A DNA stretch of 64,000 nucleotides from Symbiodinium microadriaticum. Its lineage: Eukaryota > Sar > Dinophyceae > Suessiales > Symbiodiniaceae. The position numbers and the translations under genes are program-made. The number at the start of each line of letters is the position of its first letter. The stretch's first letter is position 1. Positions 13,717 to 25,700 of this stretch are shown here, piece by piece. A model generated the notes under the pieces. The model did not search any database, had not been told where the DNA came from, and was given only the letters and a program-made list of their open reading frames with translations. Where the stretch lies: the NCBI GenBank assembly GCA_001939145.1, contig LSRX01000502.1, positions 348,021 to 412,020 of the forward strand. Reading direction: 5' to 3'.

Positions 13717-16700
13717 GTATCTTCCCTCCGCAGTGCAGACTGATTGCCAAGGTGTGCACATCTCGCAATCTCTTGCTTCAGCACCAGCACGTGGTTCTGG
13801 CATCTTGCTCTCAACATTGACTTCTAGCGGAGGTGCCGTCAGTGATTTGTCATTGTCACGCGCATCGAGCAGCGAACTGTCCCTTTTATCGGCAGGCAGC
13901 TACTGGCTGTGTTGGTGTGCAGGCTCGGAGTGCTGGCTCGTGCTTGCTTTCTGGTTTGTGCCGGTCACGTGGAGCCTCCGATCGAGGGGACATGTGCTCC
14001 AGTGCAGATGAGTTCATTGGCCCGGCTCTCAGGGTCTATTCTTGGTCTTCCGCTGTCTGCGACAGGAAGAACTGTCAACTCCTGGGAGGCATTGGCCGCT
14101 TCACGTTGCAGGGCCCGGCACCGCTTCAGCAAGACCGAACTTGTATCGCGGGCCAAGAATGTGAAGTGGATGCCATGACAGGCCCGCCTGGCCAGTGATG
14201 GCGGTTTCGTTGAAAAGAACTTAGCTTCACGAAGTGTATCTGTGACCTCTGCAAGTTGTGAGAGGCCTTCACTTGCCAAGTGATGGCATGTATGCCGTGC
14301 TGGACACTTGTTTCGCCCTCAGTGGCAAAGAACACCGTCGTTGGGTGATGTTGGATTTTTTGCGTGTTGTCCAGGTGGCCGCAACTTGGTGCTCTTCTTG
14401 GATCCCGTTAATGCCCTGGCCTCAGCAACAAGGAGCCCGAGCAGCCAAAGCAGAGTGAACAACCTCTTGACCTCAAAGGTTGCGAATGCATCAGATGGCG
14501 GAGTAGTTTTTGCTCCAGACGGTGCACGAATGAGCTATACAGCTGCAAAGTTCGTGCACGACCCTTCATGCAAACTGACATTGAGCTGTCTGCAGCAAAG
14601 GCTCTTTTGGGCAGCTGGTCTTTGCTGAGGGGGGGTTGCTTCGCTGCAGCTGGTAAAGTTTGCCACAGTGCAAGGATGATTTTATTCCAGTTGTCTTGCA
14701 TTCCGAGGCAGTACCGATTGTGTTGGTGTGCCCCGTGGGTACGTGCCCCAAGTTTCAACAGCTCCTCGGCAGAGCATTCATTACAGTCCATAGCCGCACT
14801 CCAAATTCGTTGCTCGAGGCAGCAATGCAAGCAGCTGGAGCAATCGGAGCAACGAAAGCCTGGGCACCCAAGTGTCACTTGGTCTTGGAGCCTGCGCACT
14901 TTCCCACGAGCCTCTCGGACCTGCAGGATTGTGGTTTGTGAGCTTGTGTTGCTGTAATCAGTGCATGGTGAGTAGCCATCTATCGGAGAAAATTGCATTG
15001 CAGAAGCAGCTGTGGCATCAATTTCGCGTTTCCCTGTGGCATCCCTTCACCAGCAACACCAACGTCTAATTTCACGAGCAAATCCCTTTACGTAGCTGTC
15101 TCAGCCCCGGAGGTTGTAAAGCGTGCTGGACGGCTTGAAAAAATTCCAGGCGCCCCCAAATGGCGAGTTGGATAACCAAGCGTTGCGAATGATGTGTAGC
15201 CGTACGAAGGCCTTGAGCCCACACAGGCCACGGATGCCTTGTAAAAGCCGGGCGCCAAACCTCGTAAACGCCGCGAACGACATCATGAATCTCCTGAAAA
15301 GCCGGGTTCAGGAAGGCGTAGGAGGCGGTTCCTAAGTTTTTCGCCGACATTTAGAAAAATTGGCTCATTGGTCCAGCTGCCTACGGACCCGCTTCTGTTT
15401 GCCAAAAGCTTGCCGCAGCTTGCCGCACACCAAGTCCTGTCAGATGTTGATCTGCAAAAAGCTCGAAAAGCTTCAATGTCAATAGGTCGTACCGTTGATT
15501 GCATAAGTGCGAATCATCTGCACAGAGCCAAGTCTTGAACATGCCCGTCAGAAAAAGGGGGCGCAACAAGGAAAAGCACGGTAAGAACTCCTTGCTGAGG
15601 ACGTTCCACTTTCAGTGCGACAAAGTAACCTGCCAAAAGTGCAAAGTTGCCGTGCAGGCAGCATATCAGGCAATGCGTAAACAACTTGGGATCAGTAAGC
15701 ACAGCGAGACGTCACAGACGGAGCTTTTTATCGATTCTGTGGTGGATGGCCAAGTAGCAGTCAGCACTGCACTTGCTCTTTAATAACCAAGGCTACACGA
15801 CACTTGATCGTAGCATTCATGTGGCAGGATGCGACGAACTCGATTGCGGCCTAGTGTGTCCCAATTATGGTGCTTTCCTCCGGTGTAGTGAAGCCGGCTC
15901 CTGATCCATCAGAGGAGGATGCGCCGGGTCGAATCACCATTCAGGAAACCTGATTAGACTCCTGCGGTTCAGATCCTGCACGTTGCGCATTCACCGGGCA
16001 AGCACTCCGGAAGTTTCTGCACACTCGGGAACTTTGGGACAGCAGATTAATTTCCTCCGTGTTCAGTGCTTTAATTGCCTGTGCCCCCGGCCATTGAAGT
16101 TTGATTTGAGTTTCAGCGAAAAGTACCGCTTCATTGAGTCATCATGCCTTCATGCATGTGCAGTTCAATGCGACTCCAAACCATGTGTCGTGCACCGAGC
16201 CAGTAGCGAAAGAACGCACTGCCACTTGCCCAGTGGTTGCTGGCATAAAACTGGGGTCTGTTCGGAGTGGCTGCGACACTAAGGTATCGCGTGGACGTTG
16301 GTTCGATGCTGGTTGTGGGTCCAAGCCCCCTTCAACAAGACAGGACTTGTATTGCAGGTAGAACTTGCAACGCAGAGCGGATTCATGGGCAGAGCCTCAG
16401 TGCCGCCGACAGACTTCAGATTCTCGCGACTTGTGGTGGGAAGGTGCCGCTGCGCTTCCCCATGAACGGACTCATGGTACCCGACCTCAATGCGTCTCAG
16501 CCACCCAGTGGTATGGGGCTTGGGTCCGAGATCGTTTCCGCACCTGGCGGCCTGTACAGGCTGTGCTGGTGCAGTGGCTTGAAGCCGTCTGGCTGCTTGC
16601 GTGGCACGGATTTCCAAACTGATCTGGGTGCCATGACCGTGTTGGGGGTCAGTCCCCACCAGCAAGACCGAACGTGCATCAGCGGCAGAGTATGTGCTGT

Positions 16701-19700
16701 AGATCCTTTGCTGGGGCATGGCTTGAGTGAGGCTGACAGCTACATGATCTTGGGCACCTGTGGTCAAGCTGTCACGACGGTCGGCATTGGTAAGGCAAGC
16801 TTCAGCTCACATCCGAGGATCATGTGGGCCGGTTCATTGACAGCAGCTGGTGGCGAATACCGATTGTGTTGGTGCTCCGGACTGCCGTCACCGCCAACGG
16901 ATGACTTCAACATATCCAACACATCCATCGTGACAGCAGGCAGCAGCATGACCGGAAACGCATCCGTATGTTCGGTATCTTGGGACTTTGGCATCGATGC
17001 CGGCAAGCTTCTCGTGCTAGGACCGGCACCTCTTTTCCACATGAGCACGTGTGCAGCAGGTCAGACATGTGCCATCAATGTCGCTGGGACGGGACTATCA
17101 TCTGCAGATCTGCTTTTGGTGCAAGATACGTGTGGCCAGCTGTTTGCATCGACTCCTTTCGCAAGCCCAAGCAGCCTGCGCCTGTCATCGTACAACAGCA
17201 GCAACATCAACGTCTCCTTTGTGGCCGCTCAGCTGTCAAAAGCATGCTGTGCAGTCATGCCGTGTCATGCTGTAGCAGTGCATAGACACGAAACCGAATC
17301 GTCAGCTAGAAAATCTAAGGATGCAGCTCGATCAGCAACTGCTAATCTGGGCCGAAGTGTCAGGGCCGGGGAATATCGCCTATGCTGGTGCCAGGGCACG
17401 TCGAACGTGTCGGACTGTCGTGTCGAACACTTTGAGGTCGACTTCGGGGTGCTGCAGATCTTCGGCCCAACCCTGCAGCAGGACCGTACCTGCGTGAGTT
17501 CGATGGCCTGCCAGATAAGCGGGATCGAGGGCACCGGTTTGGGCAGCGGTGATTCTTTGATGTTACTGGAGACTTGCTCTTCCGGAGCCATGCTGGATGG
17601 TCTTCCGGCAGTGCCCTCGTCAACTCTCTCCGGTTCGAGCTTCGACTGGACTGCCAACTTGACAGAGATTGTCATGAGCTCACCAGGTGGCCTGTACAGG
17701 CTGTGCTGGTGCATGCGCGGATATCCGTGCGATCTGATCGAGCACTTCGTCGTCGACATGGGCGCTCTGCATGTGATCGGTCCTGCCCCGTTGACACAGC
17801 ATCGAACTTGTATTGCAGGCCGCGCTTGCAGCATGGGTCGTATCTACGGACTTAGCCTAGACTCCGCCGACAGACTGCAGCTGCTGGAGACCTGTGGCGA
17901 ATCCGAGGGCAAAGTGCCGATGCGCTTCCCCATGAACGGACTCATGGTACCCGACCTCAATGCGTCTCAGCCACCCAGTGGTATGGGGCTTGGGTCCGAG
18001 ATCGTTTCCGCACCTGGCGGCCTGTACAGGCTGTGCTGGTGCAGTGGCTTGAAGCCGTCTGGCTGCTTGCGTGGCACGGATTTCCAAACTGATCTGGGTG
18101 CCATGACCGTGTTGGGGGTCAGTCCCCACCAGCAAGACCGAACGTGCATCAGCGGCAGAGTATGTGCTGTAGATCCTTTGCTGGGGCATGGCTTGAGTGA
18201 GGCTGACAGCTACATGATCTTGGGCACCTGTGGTCAAGCTGTCACGACGGTCGGCATTGGTAAGGCAAGCTTCAGCTCACATCCGAGGATCATGTGGGCC
18301 GGTTCATTGACAGCAGCTGGTGGCGAATACCGATTGTGTTGGTGCTCCGGACTGCCGTCACCGCCAACGGATGACTTCAACATATCCAACACATCCATCG
18401 TGACAGCAGGCAGCAGCATGACCGGAAACGCATCCGTATGTTCGGTATCTTGGGACTTTGGCATCGATGCCGGCAAGCTTCTCGTGCTAGGACCGGCACC
18501 TCTTTTCCACATGAGCACGTGTGCAGCAGGTCAGACATGTGCCATCAATGTCGCTGGGACGGGACTATCATCTGCAGATCTGCTTTTGGTGCAAGATACG
18601 TGTGGCCAGCTGTTTGCATCGACTCCTTTCGCAAGCCCAAGCAGCCTGCGCCTGTCATCGTACAACAGCAGCAACATCAACGTCTCCTTTGTGGCCGCTC
18701 AGCTGTCAAAAGCATGCTGTGCAGTCATGCCGTGTCATGCTGTAGCAGTGCATAGACACGAAACCGAATCGTCAGCTAGAAAATCTAAGGATGCAGCTCG
18801 ATCAGCAACTGCTAATCTGGGCCGAAGTGTCAGGGCCGGGGAATATCGCCTATGCTGGTGCCAGGGCACGTCGAACGTGTCGGACTGTCGTGTCGAACAC
18901 TTTGAGGTCGACTTCGGGGTGCTGCAGATCTTCGGCCCAACCCTGCAGCAGGACCGTACCTGCGTGAGTTCGATGGCCTGCCAGATAAGCGGGATCGAGG
19001 GCACCGGTTTGGGCAGCGGTGATTCTTTGATGTTACTGGAGACTTGCTCTTCCGGAGCCATGCTGGATGGTCTTCCGGCAGTGCCCTCGTCAACTCTCTC
19101 CGGTTCGAGCTTCGACTGGACTGCCAACTTGACAGAGATTGTCATGAGCTCACCAGGTGGCCTGTACAGGCTGTGCTGGTGCATGCGCGGATATCCGTGC
19201 GATCTGATCGAGCACTTCGTCGTCGACATGGGCGCTCTGCATGTGATCGGTCCTGCCCCGTTGACACAACATCGAACGTGCAGTAGCGGCCAATCATGCC
19301 TCTTGGATGGTTTGGTACAGGTCGGTAGCATGGATGTAGCCAAGATCTTGGTGCTGGAGACATGTGGAACATCCGCTCTCATCATGCCGCCTTCTGGACA
19401 TGCTATGCCGTCCAGCAGGGACACGTTGGGCAGAGCGGATGTCACTGGCCAAGTCCGTTTCGCTGCGGGTGGCCTGTACCGGCTGTGCTGGTGCGGCGAG
19501 CTGTTGCAGGATGCAAATGCCACAGGTATTCTGGGCAATGCGAGCGGGCAGTGTAAACTGGCGCAGAATTTCGGGGTTGATATGGGTGGCTTAACGATGC
19601 TGGGCCCGGCACCTCTGCAGCAAGACAGAACCTGTGTGGCAGGCGGAAGCTGTCTCCTTGAGGGCTTCCTGGGAACTGGCATGGAAGCAGGTTCCTTGCT

Positions 19701-22700
19701 ACTCCTGGAAACCTGTGGGGTTGCTGCTTCGGCAGACTTCGGAGCCTCAGGACGACCGGGTCAACCCACGGGCCCAACTGTGGCAGCTCTGCTGGCGTCG
19801 GGTGCCTCTTTCCGCTGGGAGGCACGGGTTCCTGCCGCCCCTTCGGGAGGAAGCTTCCGACTTTGTTGGTGTGCTGAGAATCTGCCCCAAAACTTCACCA
19901 ACTACACGAGCTGTGCCATTTCGCCCGATTTCACCGTGGACATGGGAATGTTGCATGTCATGGGTCCTCTTGCAGGGGCAACGCAGCAACAATTCACCTG
20001 CGTCGGCGGCCAGCGCTGCACTTTAAGTCCTATAAAGGGCCTGGATCTGATGCCTGGAGATCAAGTCTTGGTGTTGGACACTTGTGGCGCTCAGGGCATG
20101 CCAGCCGATATATCAGGTACTTTCGTCGTCGGTGGTCTTCGTAATTCTGTGCTGGTATGGGATGTTCAGGTGGCTCCCCTTCCCGGTGGGCAGTATCGAC
20201 TGTGTTGGTGTGGGAGCCAAAGCATGTCCACATCAAATCGCACCTCCCAGCTACCGGCGGATTGCAAGACAGATGCTGGAGGGCTCAGTGTATTATCTCC
20301 CGCATTGCATCAGCAGCGAACGTGCGTCAGTGGACAGACTTGCTCCCTGGACGGAATCACGGGTTACGCCCTATCCCCGGACGATGCAATTATGGCTTTG
20401 GACACATGTGGAGCCCCCACAGGTGTCATCAACATGCTGGCGAAAGCAGCTGTTGTCTCACACAGTGGTGCCGCGGCTAGGTGGGATGCAGCTTTGGTAA
20501 CAGCCGCTGGTGGCATCTACCGACTTTGTTGGTGCGCCGGCCTGCGCGGTGAGGAAGGCCACACCAACTCTTCGTCATGCAGAACTCCATCGGGCTTCAC
20601 CGTTGATTTTGGGGACCTGCATCTTATTGGACCCCATCCGTTGCACGCCACTCGCACCTGCATTTCTGGACTGCCATGTGTGACAGCGGCTTTGGAAGGC
20701 TTTCACTTGTCCATTCACGACCGCTTCGTGATTCTGGACACTTGTGGTGAAAGCCTTGCCGCGGTTGGAGGTGCAGGCCTGGAAATCCTGTAGGGGATGG
20801 CCTGTTGATGCATCTCCTTGGCCTCGTTTGTCTTTTTCCAAATAGCAACTCGCGCTCTCCGTTCAGCGCTCTTTATTCATCTGAGCTCTGACTCTAGACC
20901 TGCTCGCTTCCATCGTTCGCCCGGCCTCACTTTCGCTTCAGTGTGCGCAACATGAACTGTGATTCGAAGGCGTTCGTAGCCCACATTTGCGAAGCTGTCT
21001 CGAGACACCCAAGAGTTACAGTAAACTCCGACTCGTTCTGTGAGCTGGAATCATTCTGACAGGCTATGGAGAACTGCGTGGAGCTCAGGCAAGCAATGCC
21101 ACCCTGGCTGGTGGGACTATCGCGTGGGACACAGGCGTCTCTGGCCCCTTGGCCGGCTTCATTTCTTCTAAGGATTCTACTTGTAGCTGGATACTGTAGT
21201 TGCTACCAGCTGCCAGAGTCACGGCCTGTCGAAGCTGATTGCGGTGTCCAGGTGATGTGATGGGAGGCCAGTACCGAATCTGTTGGTGCAGTCGAGATTT
21301 CCAGTGTTCCTTGGCGGAGGATTTCTCCGTCGACTCTGGGAGTTTATTCATGGTCGGCCCAGCTCCGCTCGGACAGCATCGCACTTGTGTTGCTGGGTTC
21401 AGCTGTTCAGTGGATGGCATCACTGGCATGGCCTTGAATGCAGCAGACACTTACCTTTTGCGGGACAGCTGCCACATATCAGCTGCACCTCCCGAAGGGC
21501 TACCGGACGCGGGCCTGGCGATGCGGACCGCAAGCGGGGCTGTGCAGTGGGGGGCGGCTGAGAATCATCTGACAGCACAGGGTGGGGTTTATGCCCTGTG
21601 CTGGTGTGCAGCAGTTCCGGGGGCATCCAACTCATCCAACGCATCAATGTGCTCCCAGTCCTCTTCTTTTGTGCAGTTTGGTTCGCTGACATTAATCGGG
21701 CCTAGTCCGACAGATCAATCGAGAACTTGTTACAGCGGCCAGCATTGTATCCTCAGTGGTCTCGATGGACTACATGTTGCAGACACGAGTCAGGTGAGAA
21801 TACTCAGCAGCTGTGGAGGGGAGAAAATCCCAGGATGGCCTGATGACTTCCAGCTGCTCTTGCCATCCGAGAACTCAAGCGGCAGCATGTCTGTTCACTG
21901 GGGCACAGTTTCAGCCGCTGGAGCAACCTACCGCCTCTGTTGGTGTTTCGACGATTCCTGTGATTCTCTGGCCTCTTGGATTGATTTCGGCACGCTGCAT
22001 CTGGCTGGTCCACAGCCTCTGCAGCAGCATCGCACCTGTATTACAGGACAGCTTTGTGGCTTACCTGGCCTCACGGGCTACGCCCTTCCAGCTGCCAGCC
22101 ATGTGATGGTCTTAGAAACCTGTGGTGCCGACACAAGGGGATGGCGTGCTAGTGACGCAGTCGCGCTTCGGAATGATAGCAACATCTCTTTCTCGCTGAC
22201 ACAGCCAGGAGGCATATACAGAATGTGCTGGTGCTCCGCTGTGGACAGCCCCTGGTCATCGAATGCCAGCGCCACTTCCAGCGACTGCAGTCTGAGCAGT
22301 GATTTCCGTGTTGACATGGGAGAACTTCTGGTCATCGGCGTGGCCCCGCTCGTGCAACATCGCACATGCATCTCCGGACTGACCTGCTCGTTCCACGTCG
22401 ATGGACTCTGGCTTGCCACAGGAGATGTAGTTTCCGTTTTCGACACTTGCGGCGCAGAGGCTTCCAAGTTCTCTGCAGATCTGGTGGATCTGTGGGGCAA
22501 CAGCACCGGCAACAGGAGCTTGGACAGCAGGGCAGTCTCCGGGGCTACCCTGCGACCCGGCACGCTGCTGGCCTTGAGCGGTGGGCTGTACCGCTTGTGC
22601 TGGTGTCCAGGCTCCGTTCGCGATTGCCTCGGCGGGCAGGATTTCAATGCAGATTTTGGGGCACTTACCGTAATTGGGCCCAGGCCGCTGAAGCAGATGA

Positions 22701-25700
22701 GAACTTGTGTGGCGGGACAAGCGTGTGCGCTCGATGGAATCGAAGGGCAGGACTTGAGTCCAGAATCCAGCTTCGCAGTTCTGGACACTTGTGGCACCGT
22801 CACCAGCGCACCATTCCTGCCAAATGTAATCACGCACGATAGCAGCACTTTACCACTGAGCAGGTTTACGCTGCAAGACTTCTCAACGACACCGGTCATT
22901 GCTGGTCAATACAGTTTGTGCTGGTGCCCACGACCAGCCGCCAACACATCCATGGCTGACTTCAACCAATCTACGCCGCCCTGCTTGCTTGAAGATCACT
23001 CCGTGCCTGCAGGCATCCTGCACATCATTGGGCCGTCTCCATTGCAAGCCACTCGCACCTGCATCAGTGGGCAAGCATGTGCAATTCACGGGTTGACGGG
23101 TGCCGGTGCCTATCATTTGACTCCCGGCGATCAGCTTCTCTTGCTTGACACATGTGGAGCTTCGGGAGCCTTGCTTCAGCGGTCAGTGAGGCAACCCATG
23201 TCTGCACAGACGGCACTGGTTTTCAGCAGTGGGGTAATCTTCTCCTGGCCCGAAATGCAGTCAACTGCTGGTGGAAACTACCGAATGTGTTGGTGCGCTG
23301 CTGGCTTTGCTTGCAGCACTGCTGATCATTTTCGCGTTGATGTCGGGGAGCTGCTTATCCTGGGTCCAACGCCGCTCCTGCAGGATAGGACCTGCGTTAG
23401 CGGGCATCGCTGCAATGTAGAAGGTCTGCAAATGTTTCCGGCTCCAAACCAAGGCAATGCATCTGTGAATTCCTCGCTTCTCTCTGTCATGGTACTGGAC
23501 ACTTGCGGGACCTTCTCTCTACCAGCGCGGCTAGCACCAACGGGTGGTGCCGATGGAAGCGACCTGCTTCTGAGTGAGCATGTCAGTTCCGCAGGAGGCA
23601 TGCACAGGCTCTGCTGGTGCGGCATGCCCCCATGTGAGAAGGCTACTCACTTCAACGTCGATGCTGGGCATCTGCTGCTTCTAGGTCCGAGCCCATTACA
23701 GCAGCAGATGACCTGTGTCAGCGGCCAGAGTTGCGTCGTGCAACTCAGCTCCTCCACCATGACGACAGTGGAGATGTCCATGCATACAAGTGTGTATCTA
23801 TATGATGCATGCCCTGCTACCACACCGGTGAGCGCAGCTGCTCCAATTGCAGGTCCGCTGCAGTCTGCTCCTGCAGTGCTAACAGCTGCAGGTGGAGTAT
23901 ATCGGATGTGCTGGTGTAGCTCACTGGATGGAACTACATGTGCTCCCAGTGATTACATTGTGGATGCCGGACAGCTGTTACTGATCGGACCGTCGCCTCA
24001 TTCACAAACTCGAACTTGCATTAGCGGCCTTGCTTGTCGGTTCCATGACTTCGATGGACTGTACCTGCAACCGGAGGATCGCCTGCTGCTACTTGACACT
24101 TGTGGTCAGAACTCTTACATCGGTGTAGCAGCCTTCCTCCATCCTCCAGGATCGCAGTCAAACGACACCAATGCTACCGGACCTGTGATATCAGCTGTGT
24201 CAGCTGTGTCCTCTCTGCTGCACATCACGGGGGCAGGCGGTGGGTACCGACTTTGTTGGTGCTCTTCCGGTTTTGAATGCAATCTGCCAGAAAACTTCCA
24301 GGTTGATCTCGGGCAGCTGCACTTGCTGGCGCCCTCACTATTTGGAAAGACTTGTTTGAGTGGACAAGTCTGCCAGCTTGAGGAGGTCTTCGAAGGCTTC
24401 AGCAGTGATTCGATGCTGGTGTTGGAGACATGTGGACTTGCAAGTCCGGTTGAAGGCTTTGGAGACTCTGTTTGGAGCAGTGCAAACTCGGACATGGTCA
24501 TTTCTGCGGCTGGGGGCATTTATCGAATATGTTGGTGTGCTGGCGGAAGCTTGGCCCCAAATGCCCCGTGTCACATTCCGGACTCTTTTGACACGGACCT
24601 GGGCTTTCTAATGGTGATCGGACCGTCCCCGTTGCAGCAGTACCGGACCTGTGTCGCAGGCCAGGCCTGCAGGCTCAGCCCTCTGCTTGGCCATTTCCCC
24701 CCTCCGGGAGACTCCGAGGACTCCTCGGGAGCGATTGCCATCCTTGAGACCTGCGCAGTGGCGATCAGCCCAGGGCTTCGGGCATTGAGCTCAGGCGGCT
24801 TCAATGGATCGCAGTCCCCGTTTGGAGGCGGAAAGCGCAGTGTCGTTGCCTGGGACACGGAGAATGCTTATAATGCTTCGGAAGTGGCTCCGTGGCTCCA
24901 GGAAGGTGCTCTTTACAGGCTCTGCTGGTGCTTGGATGGTTGCAGCCATGTGGAGGACTACCGAACAGATGTTGGTGGCCTGCTCGTGGTTGGCCCAAGT
25001 CCACTGCTTCAGCTTCGAACTTGCATCAGTGGACACTCTTGTGCTTTCGAGGGTGTGACGGGACTAGGCCTTTCATCTTCGTACTACATCTCCCGAATTC
25101 GGCTTTATCAGGATGGTGCGACATCTCACGATGTCCGCGTCTGGGAACTCTACCACTCGGAGTCTCCGAACGGTCCCTGGATCAAGGCCTTCAATGGAGC
25201 TGCAGCACCCGGTGTGGGTGAGCAGGAGTTTGGGGGCTGGTCGCCCTCAGCTAGCCCCTACTGGCGCTTGGTCGTGCTGCAGACCTACTCGGGCCAGGAG
25301 CCCCGACTACGTGAAGTCCAATTTGTGGCTGAGGGCAAGATCGTACGGCTAAGCTCCAGCCAGGTCGTCTCAGCCTCGGGACTTGTCCACTCTTCGGGAG
25401 GTGTCAGCTACCCTGCGAGCAAGCTGGTTGATGGCAAGCTCGAAGACGACTCGCGTGCCCTGTTGCAAAGTTGGCTGAGGTTCTAGCAGTGAGGTTCCAT
25501 CACCAATGTGCGTGTTTTAAGGAATCCCCATTTGACCACGTCTCGCTGCCCTTCACAATCCCCGCCGGTACCATGGCCAACACCACGTTTAGGAGGCCTG
25601 CTCCGCCACAGAACAGCATCCGCGAAAACTCGCAGAATGGCTGCAAAATGGAGGTGTGAAACCAACGTCCATTTCAGTGGAGTAGCGGGTAGCGACGATG

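Larger units (their letters stand above)
16451..19268 (+). repeat. 1,470-bp direct tandem duplication inside the gene
   Basis: Bases 16451-17798 equal bases 17921-19268, an exact match of 1,348 bp at an offset of 1,470. The 122 bases between the exact blocks (17799-17920) are a diverged relative of 16329-16450, so the exact match has sharp edges. The block holds four repeat units (490 codons) and includes the proposed in-frame intron. Duplication was at the DNA level: recent unequal crossing-over, gene conversion, or an assembly effect. Confidence 0.95.

Noticed and set aside
13820-16267. Pseudogene-like stretch with frame changes
   Set aside because: Frames and phases fit five exons with GC/GA/GT introns that rebuild normal units, so decay is not needed.
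16451-19268. CRISPR or transposon explanation for the direct repeats
   Set aside because: The repeated block is coding in phase, has no spacers or terminal repeats, and consists of four protein units.
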